64,000 nucleotides of DNA from Puccinia triticina (Eukaryota > Basidiomycota > Pucciniomycetes > Pucciniales > Pucciniaceae). Where the stretch lies: the NCBI RefSeq assembly GCF_026914185.1, contig NC_070560.1, forward strand, positions 6,501,501-6,565,500. The letters are read 5' to 3'. Below are positions 13,075-25,099 of this stretch, piece after piece; positions within the stretch are counted from its first letter, which is position 1; every line of letters starts with the position of its first letter. The position numbers and the translations under genes are program-made. The notes below the pieces were generated by a model. That model did not search any database. It had not been told where the DNA came from and saw only the letters and a program-made list of their open reading frames with translations.

Positions 13075-15124
13075 TACCTTATGTTTACCTCCCTCAAAAC
13101 ACATCTTGAAGCTACTTCAACTACCTTCTACCTACAGAATCTATACAGGCCAAAATTAACATTATAGATAAAATTTGACACACTTGAGCTGCAGTGATGA
13201 AAAAAAATTGAAAGCTGTCCTGGATTGGCTCCACCAGGATCTATATATAATATATTTATTCCAAAAATAGGGATGCATTAGTAGTTTTATGATATAATGG
13301 GTGGCTGGATTATTATAGATACACATTAGGGCTTTCATTTTATGCTACTTTTACCCAATCAAAATAAAATTCTTAGTCAGTCTAGGAAAAAAACATCAAG
13401 ATATCAAATGCAGTTTTTCTTTCCTCTGCTCCTATTCCACCTTATCAAGAGGAGAGTAATTTGGGACAGATGGTTTTGGCTTCTATTCTGAAGAAAGTCC
13501 AATTTTTTGTGAGGAAAAAGGAATATTGGGTGAAAGTGTTCAAATGTATGCTGGTGTAAGGGTTGAGAATCCCCTTCACTGTACAAGACAAAGGAAACAG
13601 GGAAGAGTGGTCAAAGGGGTTTGGTGTAGAACTACTCAAAGGGTATAATAGCGCCTGGATTATGTAGCTTCCCTATTTCACACTTCTTTTGTTGTTGATT
13701 GGCCAGTTCCACAAGTGGTGTCCCAAAAGGATTGCTGAGGACTTCTTTGCCCGGTCTTTGTATGGATTGTGTCCTCTTTCTTCCGCTTTAGCGCTCCACG
13801 CAGGTTGCTGTCACTCATGATCCATTGGCCATGGGCTAAAAAATTCTGGAGCTTGTTGCTCTTGGCAGAGAAGCCCATTTTAGACCCCAGGCCACTTTTT
13901 CTGGCCGGGGTACCGGTGAGATTATTGCAGTTGCTGCCAAAGCCCTTGATGGGGTGCCCTTCTGGTGGAAAATGTATCCCACTTTCAGCCTACCTGGGCG
14001 TCATCTGGGCTGCCAGGACGCAACCTCTCCATAATTTTTGATTTTGTACAACAGGCCGCTGGTGGCGGGCTTGGTATAATCTAATCAAAGGGAGGACTCT
14101 GATTCAGAGTTATTCCTCTTACTTATACTTGTGGAATTGTCAATCTGTGACATGTTCTTTTAGCAGACGCGCGGTCATCTTTTAAAGACTGCTTTGATGC
14201 GTGCTGCTCCTTTAATTTCCTGTTGCGGGGCTTCTTGGCCCACTATCTTGAGCGGGTCTGTCAGTTGCTGTTCCTACTGAGCTAGCAGGAAGCTGACAAG
14301 CCCCTTCTTGGGCTTTCTTTTTTTGTTCCTGGTGTCAAGATAAAAGTGTGACACCTGATAAGAATAGGTGTTACACCTCCTTTCTAAGATAACTCCGGGT
14401 TTGAATGGTTATCAGCACTGGGTTCCGCAACGTACAGACCCTTTCAGCACTCCGCAATGAGCCTGATATGATCTGCCTAGTCCGCGTAAGCTTCAGCCTT
14501 TCTGTCCGCATGTAGCAAACTCCACAAGTAAATAAGAAATCATTTTGGGTGATAAAAAATCTCCGTGTTGTAGCAGTCCGCAAAAGTTCCGCAAGTAAGT
14601 CTCTAACTACAAACAATACTTTAAGATGAGTATTAAGATAGATAGATGATTCCAAGAGAGAGAAAATCCCCCCAAAAGGCTCCTATTCCTCCAATCCCTC
14701 CACTTGCATAACTCTGCTCCCAGCCGACGTTGTCCGCATCCTTCCTCTCCCGCACTCGTCAAACTTCGCATGCATCACTTCCCGGCCTAGCCCAACGTCA
14801 TCCACTTCCACTGCCCCAGTTCACCTGGTGCCGGTCCGCACTATTCATTCTGTCCTTGAGTCCCGCCAAAGTCCTACTCTGACCGTTCCGCTAAGTCTGC
14901 TTGTCCAGAGTGCGGCCCCTGGGTCCCCCGTCCCCGGTCCCGCAGCCCTCTGTTTGCCGACTTTCCGTCTGCTTCTCTCAGCAGTACATTCAAGGTTCCA
15001 CTCAGTCTACATATCAGAGGCATAAGCACACATGCTTATCCCCATTGTTTGGATATGTAGGCTGAGAATTTGCTCAGCCACCCCACTGCATTCCCGCACC
15101 TTCTGTGTTGAGCGGACATTCCAC

Positions 15125-15245
15125 GCTGTGGAACTACTCTGAGGGAAGAATACAGCTTGAGAGGGATTTGGTGCTTGAAGGGCTGCCTCTCAGGGGAACA
15201 AGAAAAAGAATATAAGAGTATGAACTCTTAAGGAAAGGTGTGTCT
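15125..15245 (-). repeat. Dispersed repeat, inverted relative to 22236-22355
   Basis: The reverse complement shares with 22236-22355 the order TTAAGAGT(C/T)CATACTCTTAT, CTGAGAGGCAGC, ATCCCTCTC and GAGTAGTTCCAC. The second copy lies in the interior of the TAA-flanked element, so this may be a fragment of that element family or of an element inserted into it. Confidence 0.55.
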
Positions 15246-16087
15246 ATGGAGATTCTTGAGGTATGTCTTGAAAGGTATTTACTTGTCTACTAATCTAATC
15301 TAGTAGTTGTATACTGAATATCTAGCTTGTCCAATCTGATTTATTTGCATAAGCAAGGATAATGAGTGGTGACCAGTTATCTGAATTTCTGGGGCCGGAT
15401 CTGATTGGAACACAAGGTGGGGCCAAAGAGGGAAGACTATATACAAAATATTATGGAGTTGTGGTTGGAAGAAAAGATGAAAAAGTGAAAAATCTCAATC
15501 AAGGGGCTGAGGCTGAAAATGCTATGGGGATGGAAAGTTCTGGAAAGAGGCTGGCATGTGGAGAGACAATGAAACATCAGAAGAAAGAGATTACACATCA
15601 CATGAGAGGCTGGAAAGGTAAGGGCTGAAACTAAAAGGGAAAAGGGGCAACCAAGATGGGATCTCCATGGTTATTACATGTGTGGCTAATGCCAAGATGG
15701 TGTTGTTATGCTGGATTGGGAAGGGAGGAAAAGATAATGAATATCCAGGGTCTTTCCTTAGTCTGGCTTTGTCTGATGGGTGCCTTTCTCCCACTTGTGC
15801 CTAGCTGGGTGATTGGGGAATATTGAGCTGGTGTAGGAGGGGAGAAAGTGTAAAGAGAGAATGGGGTCCTGTTGTTGGGTATGAATTGTCTTGGCCTTGA
15901 TTCCTGAGAGAGATGGGCCTTTAGTAGTCCAGAGAGGGTTATATTAAGGGGAAAAGCCTTTCATTTTGGTGCCATATTCAGGATTGGCTTATCACAATGC
16001 CGCTAGCCCTATATAAAATTCCACACCGGCCTCAAGCTTTCCTCCTCAGGCCTGTTTTTCCCTTGTCTTTCCCCAGCTTCAGCTGAA

Positions 16088-16222
16088 AATTCATCACTAA
16101 AAGACCGCTGGTACCCACAATGTGGTGCCAGATGCAGTCCTGGGTGCTTGTATTTGTCAAAAAAACATGCGGGTACTGGCAGTGCAAACAGTACCCAGGT
16201 CCATTTCATTGTCAACATTCTC
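16088..16222 (+). repeat. Dispersed repeat, partner of 1564-1690
   Basis: Plus-strand copy of the repeat described at 1564-1690. Shared blocks include CTGGTACCCAC, CTGGGTGCTTGT, GTACTGGCAGTGCAAACAG and CAACATTCTCT. Confidence 0.6.
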
Positions 16223-16618
16223 TAACTGTGGTGAAAATAAAGAAACCCATCAGATCTATGCTAGATGCATCTACTCCCCTGTGCAATTAGCCATTGAAAA
16301 ATAATGTATCATCTGTGACAAGTTGGCTAAGATGTATGCCTAGAGTTTTATATTTCTCTTGATGATAATCATGTTCTCTCAACTGAGAGATCCAGATTCA
16401 ACCTTTATGCATATTTTCCTAGAAATCTCTGAAATCTGTGGTTCAAAGAAATGTGAATGTGTCAAATTTACAAACACCTTGAGTAATTTTGTCCATTGCT
16501 AAATACAAATCTAAAAAATGAATGCTACAAAGTATTTAGGCCCAAAGAGTCTTTTGAAGATTAAGGAGGAGTAAATTCACATAGTGGTTATCCAATTTTT
16601 CTTTTTGGAAATTTCATT

Positions 16619-19600
16619 CTACTGCATGACTTTTTCAGGATTTGAGCAAAACTTTTGGACTTCATCAGGTACTTTGGCCCACTCAGCTTTGCGTGATGAT
16701 ATTTGCATTGCACCACCTGCAGCCAGATGCCATTGCATTTGATCAGAAAGCAGCCACATTCCCGGGTTATCCGTTGGAAATCTTATCTTAATCCAGCCAT
16801 CCTTGGGGATTGTAAAGGTGTCACGTCTTGAATAAAGTTAAACAACAAAGTGAATTCAGTCATAAGAGATTCTAACACATATTTAAGTATAGGGGTAAAA
16901 GCTTACTGTATCACAGCTGGTGCATCTGATTTGGGCAATTGTCTCCGGTTTCTGAACCGATATGCCCTGTTGCTTTGAGGTTTCCATTCTCTTTTTGTGG
17001 CATATTCTCGGCTCTTTCCCTCTCCCCATATTTCACTGCCCTTATAAGGTTCATGAACACTCAGCTCATGCATACTTGCGTGATTCTTTGAGGATGGAGG
17101 TTTGTGTTTATCTTGATAAGTAGCTTTTGGTTTCTTTCCTGGTGGTGTTTGGGATTTGGGGTGGCCAGATGATGAGCCGTGTCGATTTTTATCTTCAGGG
17201 TTTTTTCGAGGAATGCGGGATTCATCTTTTTCAGAATGGGGAGCGGGATTTTGATTGGGAACAGGTGGAGAGCTATCTGGATGATCTACTTGCGGATTGG
17301 GTAGGGAGTTGTTTGAAGAAGCTGTAGGTGCAGCGGCAGTAGAATTTTTATGCGGATCATTTGAACCAGTTGAAGAGCCGTCGTGCGAGGAGTCGGTCAA
17401 GTTGCTTTCGGGCACAGGACCCGTCCCCGGGCCATTAGGTGTTGAACTAGTTGGACTCGTATTCGTGGGTGATGGTGTAGCTGCAGCCCGGTCACCGTGG
17501 TAATTCCCTGCGCCGCTTCCAATGATCCAAGGCCGATGCCCACTCAAAGAAAAGGTGGATAACCCTGATTGAAAAAATGAGAAATGTGCAGATACCCTCA
17601 ATCACATGGCTGATACAAAAACATGACTCTCACTCAACTTACCTCCGCTCAAATTGTTGATGATTAAATCGATCACCTCTGGCTTGTCTGCAGAGAGCAG
17701 AAACTGATATGGCGCAGGGACTGATAACCCATCTTTACCGTCGCCCAGATTCGTCAACAGAGAGCTGCTAGGAAGTAGAGGTACCCAAGTCTACAATGTG
17801 AATTGTTAGTGTCGTGTCGCGAAGGGAGGGAGGGAGGGAGGGATTAAAACTATGATTTTTTTCCACTCACGGTCGAGTTGAACATCCCAACTGAAAGAAA
17901 TTTACCATGTATACAATGCGCAGAACCTTTAGCAAGCAGATTTTGAAGAAGAAAACTCAAAGGGCTTACCAGTAGTTCCACTTGGGGATCGACTGAGCAA
18001 GTAATCTACCACATAAGTTCTACCAAGCCAAGATAAGATTAATCGCTCAGAAACCTCTCTTTAGTAGGCCTTAATGTTAACTTACTGAGTGGCTGATGGA
18101 GGCGCTATAGGTACGAGAGGACGAAGACGACTAGCATCTAGATTTTCCATCTTCTCTTTGTGGGCTTCCGAGTGCGGGACACCTTCTAGTCCCTCTCCGT
18201 ATCCCAAGATACCAAGGATCTCGCGGTTGGCTTCCGGATTATCGTACTAGAAAGTGTTCAATAAATTTGGGCAGATCAGACATATTGTTATCAAAGACTT
18301 GTTTGAGGCTGAAATTTACCTTGAAGCCATCTGCGACTAGAGATGCTCGCATCCAATATTGCTCGTGGTGCTCATGATCTGCGCGTAGAACCACGCTGTA
18401 CCTCTGCCCGACGTCAATCTGTATCCCCCCCGTGAAGGTAACAGGCTCAACTTCGACTCCATCCGCTTCGATGACTGTCATGCTGTGGTCGTCTATACTA
18501 AACCTGATAGGCGCCATGGAGCCCGCATTAACCAACCTGAGTCTATAGCTGTGAGTTGACGAGAGAGCGAGAAAGCGAGGTTAGCATAATCAAATTGAGT
18601 TGGCCTTCAAAACTAAGGCAAATTACTTCAGAGTGGCTTCAGATAGATAAGTGGAGCAAACCTTCTCTTTTTCTCCACGATAAGCTTGTGGTAATCTGGG
18701 AAGATGATCTCCCCATTTGGTCTATGGGGGTATTGACCAATGCCGTTGATGGTACCACTATCCGGAACCGGCTCATTGCCGGCTTTCCCCCCTATCCCAT
18801 CAGCCTAAGGGCAATCAATGTATTATTAAAAATATGCTTCTTGATGCCACACACTTCTTATGAACCAGGAAGCTTACTGAAACATATTTTTCGGTTAGCA
18901 CCTTGGAGTTCTCATGGTACAAATCGCTCAAGTGGACTAAAATCTCTTCATCATAAGTGATGGTAGTGGTCGGGTGAGTGGGATGGACCACCAAGCCTCC
19001 AGTGAGACCGTCTGCAGCTTGCGTACCGTACCCTGCCTTCCAAAATGTAGTTCCTGTGAACGAGCCAGGCTGAAGCCTGTAAGACATCTGCTCACCAGCT
19101 AATGTGGGTGGATGTGAAATTAGTGAGAGGTCGATTGGATCATCGGGTTCAAGCCCAAGCTATACGAACCCGGGATTCCACATTCCGTTACACCAGCCAA
19201 ACCATCAAAATAGTTCGTGCCTGCCTGAAATAAGCCTTGCCAGTGGATAGAAGTCGGCACGGCTAGATTATTTTTGACATTCACAACCACTTCGTCTCCT
19301 TGATTGACTTCAATTATAGGGCCGGGATATTGACCTATCGAAGGCGTGATGATCAGCAGTCAATCACAAGTCACCTGCTATTGATTCTGCTTACCGTTCG
19401 CCACTATCATCGCTTTTTCAACCCCGTCAGGCGATCCTAGTCGCTCATCTATCACAAAAAAGAACTCTCGCTTCTGGGGCGGCTGACCTTTGATGTGGCC
19501 GATGAAGGATTCGTTGGAGTTGGGAACACGAACAGGGATCGTGTTGATTCGATTGCGTAAATCGTCTTGAAGGGAGATGTTCCGTAAACCAAGCACCAAT

Positions 19601-20158
19601 CCGATCACAATGCTGGCCACAACGATAATCTAAAAAATATTTTTCATCTATTCCTGGAAAACCCTTTTTAAAATGATTGACGGGTGGAGGAAGACTCACT
19701 AGAATGATGCAACCAATCACAGTTTGTAATTTTGTTGGAGCAAGAATGGCGCGCTTCAGTCTACTTGAGATGGTGAAAGATTGGCCATAGGACTCATCCG
19801 ATCTTTCAGGAAGAGTTCGGCCTGAAGCGAAGGCGCGGTCTTGATGTGAGCTGGGGAAACTTTCAGTCTCACTGGTTGTTGTATGAGAGCTCGAGGATCC
19901 ATGGGGTTCTCTTGAATAATATGGAAAACTTTCTGTTTGAGAGGTTTCCCGACTATGGCTGGAGTTGGATGACTGAGGAATGACGGACTTCCGACGGCGA
20001 GCCCCACCTGAGGAAGCTTGACTGACACTGCTTTCAGAGGCCCAAGAACTTTGGGAGCCTGCGTGACTGGAGCTATCTGATGAGTTGGACCACGGCCAAC
20101 GCACCTTGAAAGAATCGGCGAAGCTCGAGGCGAAGCTGGGAAGCTTTGACAGAGGCAT
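16619..20158 (-). CDS. Membrane-anchored multicopper-oxidase-like protein with degenerate copper sites
   Basis: Twelve exons: 20158-19700, 19629-19395, 19334-19170, 19098-18878, 18804-18662, 18548-18320, 18246-18086, 18019-17970, 17890-17871, 17790-17643, 17564-16907, 16826-16619. They give 898 aa, with every junction GT-AG and in frame. Residues 1-140 are Ser-rich and basic, and a strongly hydrophobic segment follows at about 144-168, suggesting a type II anchor with the oxidase fold outside or in the lumen. Three cupredoxin domains align to laccase/Fet3-type enzymes (PGPIIEVNQGD, LVNAGSMAPIRFSIDDHSM, RDTFTIPKDGWIKIRF). Copper motifs are lost: HWHG is HWQG; the HSH motif is replaced by KAGYG; HPFHLHGH is STFSLSGH; HCHxxxH is SDQMQWH, without the type-1 cysteine. 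A low-complexity insert of about 200 residues splits domain 3. The intact frame and splice sites argue against a decayed pseudogene. Copper oxidase activity is unlikely; a binding or structural role is my inference. Confidence 0.85.
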
Positions 20159-21334
20159 CGAGCAAGAAAAATAAAATTGACCAACCAAAAAAGAACTGAT
20201 TTGATAACGATCGACGGGTCCAAATGACTGAAATATGATAGATTTAAACTGCTCGGTGGGCCTTGAAGGTCGCTGCTAGCGTGTATGAATAGTTACCTAG
20301 ACTCCCAATGGCATGAAACTCACAAAAAGTGTAAAATACAAAAGGCGTCAAGGTGGTAGTGCTGGTGGTGCCTGAAAACAGAGGGCGTGCAAGGCAGAGG
20401 TGCCAAAGATAGAAAAAAAAATGTGACAAAGAGAAAGTGGAGGCCAAGGATAGATGTGGATGTGTTTTGTGAATCATGGGTGGACATAAGGAGCCAAGCG
20501 ACGAGCTCGACATGGAGTCTCGGTGGCAAGGGCACCTCCTCGCGGGCAACGTAGTGATTGAATTTCGCTGAGACGCAGCAACTGAAGATGTGACGAGAAT
20601 AGTCTCTTCGCTGGATTTATGATGTGCCTCGAATCAGGAGAAACGCTCCTTCTGACGGGCTCCCAGGTACCTGTGGAAATTTGCCGAGTCTCATGGCAAC
20701 GCCGTCTCGGTTGTGATGAGAGGTGGCCGGCAGAGCGCTGCTCAGAGGCCCCCGGTGTCCACGGGAGCCGGAGAGCGGCGCCATGCCGGGGGTACTTCCG
20801 CCTCGGATTGTGGATACGACGGGTGACACCCGCTCCAGTGGAAATCGCCCCCTCGTCTCCCGGGAGGAATGCCTTCGGGACGACGAAGTCTTGTCTCCCG
20901 GAAGGGGCCCGGAAGGGATTCCTTTGGCAGCCCGCAAGTGGTCCCTTGCGGACGACAAGGCTATACAACCTCGTCGCCCACCCGGGCCAAAAACAGGCAC
21001 CCGTACCCGTGCCCGCCACTCACGGGTGGGTGTGGGGCGGGTGCAGCCGGTGATTGTTTTTCACCACCGGGAAGAGCTTCTTTGGACATTGATGATAATA
21101 TAGAATCCGAACTCTGAGTGCTGGACTTTGGTGGAGGGGGTGGGTTTGGGTTGGTACTGTTTGAACCGGCCGCGGGTGTGCCACATTCTTTACTTCTAGC
21201 TCATACCTTGTAGTCCATGAACCCTGAGACCATCTGTACCGGGCACTTAGTTTGACCCCGCACCCTTGACCCAGAGCTCCATTTGGAGCTAGCGGGGTCT
21301 GAATGTAGACCCCACTAATCCTGAGACTAATCTC
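20159..21334. other. Upstream region of the oxidase-like gene; GC-rich tract
   Basis: The 5' end of the gene at 16619-20158 and its promoter should lie in the first few hundred bases. 20620-21060 is markedly GC-rich with overlapping ORFs on both strands, but none shows a family motif or convincing splice pattern, so I leave them out. Confidence 0.4.
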
Positions 21335-21452
21335 TGTTGGAATTTCACAGCTCAGTCTCTTTTTTCCCTGCTCCATCTGTCACACTCTTTCCTTTCCCTG
21401 CAGATGCATATGCATTTCACCTTTTGTCCCACAACCTGGCCCCTAGTTGTAA

Positions 21453-22587
21453 GAGCATCCGCATCGGTTGCTGATTAAGGGAGGATTAGCGTAACTAATC
21501 CTCCTTGGCAACCACATTGGGTCCAATTTAATCGGACTAAACTCCTCCTGGGAGTACAATTTGGAGTAAGCAGGAGTAAAGTTACTCCTCGCTGTGGTGA
21601 GCCTAATCAAAACCTTATTACATCACTCAGACACTCACCAGGAAGGAATCACCGCCCAACACCTCCTAGAAACCACTCTGGTACATGTAATCCACGCCCA
21701 CAGACACTTCATAATAGCCTAGAATCATCTCTACAAGGCGCCTCAACTTCTCAGTATTCACTTTCATGGATGGCCCTCCACAATGGGTAATAAAATATGT
21801 ACAAAATCAGGTTCAAAGTGGGAGAAAGTCCACCATCAAACAGAGCCAGACTAATAGGAAGGACCCTGAGTGCTCACTAGGATTAACCCCTCTATATTTC
21901 AGCAAGGCGTAACTCTTTCTCAGATGCATGGCGGCTGATGCGCCATGGTTATTGTTTCCTCTTATGTCATCCCAAGCCATGTAGTAGATGCCTTGGCACC
22001 TTTTTGGAGGCTTTTTGCACCCTGTTCCCATCTTTCTCTTTGTCTCAGAACCACCTGTTGTCCCCTCACTATAAATGTAGAGCCTTTTGGCCCATTCTGT
22101 TTGTTCCCCATCAGATTGTCACTTTTGCATCCCTGGTCACAGAATAAGAATTACATAGCCTTTTTTACCACATATTTTACAGTATATTTTCCCCCTTGAT
22201 TTCGTCTAGAAAACACTATTCTCAATACTTCATCAGCCACACTTTTCTTTAAGAGTCCATACTCTTATTCTTGTCCCATATTACTCTCCCAACCTGAGAG
22301 GCAGCTTTTCACGCACTCATCCCTCTCTAAGCTCTATTCCCCCAAAGAGTAGTTCCACATCGCTGATCCTGGGAGTAAGCGCTGCATGCATATTCACATG
22401 CATGCAGACACTGCTCTGCACCCAAAAGTATGCACCAAACACAGCTTACATAAGCTGTAGGTGCATACCACATACTTACACAGCTTTTTATCCCGCACCG
22501 ATGCGGTTGCTGGCCGGGATTAGCGCTAATCCGGGAGTAAGCAGATCTGTTACTCCTCAAGTTACACCCGCACCGATGCGGATGCTC
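21453..22587. mobile_element. TIR element flanked by TAA, 1,135 bp
   Basis: The left terminus GAGCATCCGCATCGGT and the right terminus ACCGATGCGGATGCTC are perfect inverted repeats of 16 bp. The flanks are TAA at 21450-21452 and TAA at 22588-22590. The related copy at 10570-11080 shows the site without the element. A TAA/TWA duplication fits PIF/Harbinger-type transposition. No transposase ORF is present. The interior (about 21580-22370) is absent from the short copy at 2011-2309 and contains the repeat shared with 15125-15245. Confidence 0.75.
22236..22355 (+). repeat. Dispersed repeat, partner of 15125-15245
   Basis: Lies inside the TAA-flanked element and matches the reverse complement of 15125-15245 through about 120 bp. 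Confidence 0.55.
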
Positions 22588-23532
22588 TAATAGTTTATAT
22601 ATCACTAGCATAGATAGAATAAAAAACCATAAGTCCTCTGCGCCTTTTCCCTGAGCCCACAAGTCTCTTGTAGTGCAGAGATTTTTTCCTCCCCACAAAC
22701 TAGCAGACTGGAGGACTTCCCATCACTTTTGAACAGATCTGGAATTTCAGATTTTGCAGGGAAATCTGGAATCTGGAACTCTGGATCACTTTGGGGATCT
22801 TTGGGGACCCACATTTCCCTGCAAAATTTGATATCTGGTGGCTCAGATCTGAATTTCCAGATCTACAGGAAGTCCTCCACTAGCCCCCTTTTGGGCTTCC
22901 TTTTTCCTCAAACCCCGCCTTGAGCTTTTTTCCTCAGGCCACTGTTCTCCCCTCCCTCCAATTTGGAGCTCACATTTCATCAATCTCAAATCAAATGTTC
23001 ATCATGCTTGTAAGCATGAATTTTATGTGTTTAGGTCATGAGATTGGCCACAGGGGTGGAAAAGAGGTTCCCAAGGATGATTATGAAATGAAAGAAGTAA
23101 AAATTAAAAGAAATTAAAAATGTGAAAACTATTTAATTTCTTGCAAATTTCTCAGAATGTTCATTACTTCTCAAACCAAGGAGGTAAAATTGGAGAGCAC
23201 AGTATGAAATGCAACAGGAATGATAAAAAAATGAAATTTTTTGAAACCATTGCCAATGATTTTTTGGGTGGATGGGTTATCAACCAATTTCATTTCAACT
23301 CAGGGACTGTAGCCCAAATCACCACTAATTTGACTCAATTTATTTTATCCAATAAACATCATTGGCAATGGTTTCAAAAATTTTCATTTTTATCATTCTT
23401 GTTGTATGCCATACTTTTCTCTCTAATTTCCCCCCCTTGGTTTGAACAGTAATGAACATTCTGAGAAATTTGCAAGAAATTGAAAAATTTCCACATTTTT
23501 TTATTTTTTCATTTTTACTTTTCATTTATTTC

Positions 23533-23631
23533 TGTTGAGGGTAAAAACCTTAATTGCATGTACTCCTCCCCAACCTCCTCTTGACTCCTTGATACTCCAA
23601 ATGTGGAGTTTGTACACCCCACACTCCAACA
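23533..23631 (-). repeat. 3' LTR of the copia element (99 bp)
   Basis: Identical base for base to 35465-35563 and ends in the TG...CA dinucleotides. Unusually short for an LTR. The purine tract immediately inside it marks this as the 3' LTR on the minus strand. Confidence 0.9.
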
Positions 23632-23649
23632 CCCCCCCTCAAACTCCAC
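23632..23649 (-). other. Polypurine tract of the copia element
   Basis: The minus strand reads GTGGAGTTTGAGGGGGGG directly before the 3' LTR, as expected for the plus-strand primer. Confidence 0.75.
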
Positions 23650-23847
23650 ACCACTAAATACAACCAATAGGAATGAAATAAATGGAAACTTGGAAAACAA
23701 AATGAGAAAAGATGAATAACAATTGAGTGGGGATTGTGAGAGAAATTGAAACATGAAATATAAATCTTGAGAGAAAATTGAGTGAGGATTATGATAAGTG
23801 AAAATAGAGAAATAAACAAAACAGGAAAAGCAGGCTACCATTATGAC

Positions 23848-24325
23848 TCATCGGAATATTTTAGACATCAAAATTGAGTGTAGAGAGGCACCCAGAGGCT
23901 TGGTGAAGAAATTGGCGAGATTTTTGGTTGTCAAAACCCAATTGAGCTTGATGTTGTGTTCTTGTATTGCGTCGTTGACAAAGAAGAAGTTGCGCTTGAG
24001 GCTCTTCATTCTCCCTTTTGATGCGTTGTTGTCCGATATGAGCACCACAGCTCAATTGTTGCACTTTAGTATGGCTTCCGGTTTGACGTCAAGTGATTGA
24101 ATTATTGGGATTAGGAATAATAAGAAATCTACTGTGGAGCCGATTGAAATAAACTCTGCTGCGCATGTCAAAGTTGCCACAACCTTTTGGTGTTGCGAAC
24201 CCCAAGCAATGGGGCTGCCCATGAATGTCATCATGAACCCAGAAGTGGAACGCTGAAATTCCCCGCCCCAGTTGCCATCGGACCATGCGATTAATTCATT
24301 ATTGGTGTGTTCCAATTTCAGGCAT
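23848..24325 (-). pseudogene. Copia RNase H domain, separated from its pol by the insertion
   Basis: Encodes the copia-type RNase H region: LIAWSDGNWGG, STSGFMM, IAWGSQHQKVVATLTCAAEF and the C-terminal FFFVNDAIQEHNIKL and LANFFTKPLG. It is interrupted by an in-frame TGA at 24052-24054 where related elements carry Arg (LKCNN-R-AVVLI). The frame continues that of the pol part at 31351-34946 if the intervening insertion and a 4-bp duplication are removed. Confidence 0.8.
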
Positions 24326-25099
24326 TGTGGAACTCCGACCGGTGCTGGGCCGTCGGCAGTTACTGGAAGGGAGAGTTGCGCTGTGCGCTGCCTTTGCGGT
24401 GGTCCGGAAAAGAGATGAGGAATCGAGGATAGCGGAAGTTGGAGGGGGATTTGTTGAGAGACAACAAGGTGTAGATTCCTGTCGGCGGTAGTTTGTTGTT
24501 GAGGATCTGAAGAGGAAAGGAGTCCGGCGAAGAGGGCCGGAGGATGTGATCTAAAGAAGGGATTCGGGGAAATGTGACTCAAGGTGCTGAGAGTTTGAAC
24601 TCAGAAGACACGCGGACTCAGAGAGGGATCAATAAGATTAAGATTCTGGATGGATGATCTGAAAAGCCAAAAGAAAAGGGTTCAGACAAAGTCCATGCCG
24701 CCCCATCATCTGAGTTCGAGCTGAACTCAGACTCTGGGGACTGTGACATGTTGTGGACAGGTCATCATACACCTGCGCGCGCAACAACAAGAAGGAAGAG
24801 AGAACAGAACACAACCAAAGAAAACACAAAACAACACACCAACCCACCACATACGTCTCTATCCAAAAGCGCACATATAAGGTAAAAAAAAAGAAAAGAC
24901 AAGACAAGAAAGAGAAGGAAGAGACAAAACAGACAAAAAGAAGGGGAAGAGGGGGGAGGAGATCCTGAAACGCCTTGAGGATCTTGAGGACTGAGTTCTT
25001 GAGACTGGGGGATGAAAGCTGACTATCTTGAGGACTGGATACACTCCGCGCACTGCTGATTTGATCTGAATCACCGCCTGTACCATTTGGTGCACCACA
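24326..25099 (-). repeat. Third copy of the 774-bp LTR (LTR-A)
   Basis: Same termini and length as 26102-26875 and 30577-31350. At every position I compared it equals the 30577 copy and differs from the 26102 copy (for example CTGCGCGCGCAAC versus CTGCGCACGCAAC). Its pol-side flank equals that of the 30577 copy, and its RNase H-side flank shares ATTTCAGGCAT with the 26102 copy. Confidence 0.85.

Larger units (their letters stand above)
13075..16618. other. Repeat-derived intergenic DNA
   Basis: No gene is supported. 13657-13705 repeats 11750-11798. 13790-14040 holds an open stretch in two frames without motifs. 14380-14960 is rich in CCGCA/TCCGC. 15007-15070 has small inverted repeats (CTACATATC with GATATGTAG, and GCATAAGC with GCTTAT). 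Confidence 0.45.
21335..22990 (+). repeat. Dispersed repeat family, interrupted copy
   Basis: 21335-21452 and 22588-22990 match the first and second parts of 10570-11080. The break lies exactly at the TAA-flanked element, which therefore inserted into an older repeat copy. Confidence 0.65.

Noticed and set aside
20474..21117. GC-rich overlapping ORFs on both strands
   Set aside because: No domain, no splice pattern and equal openness on both strands.
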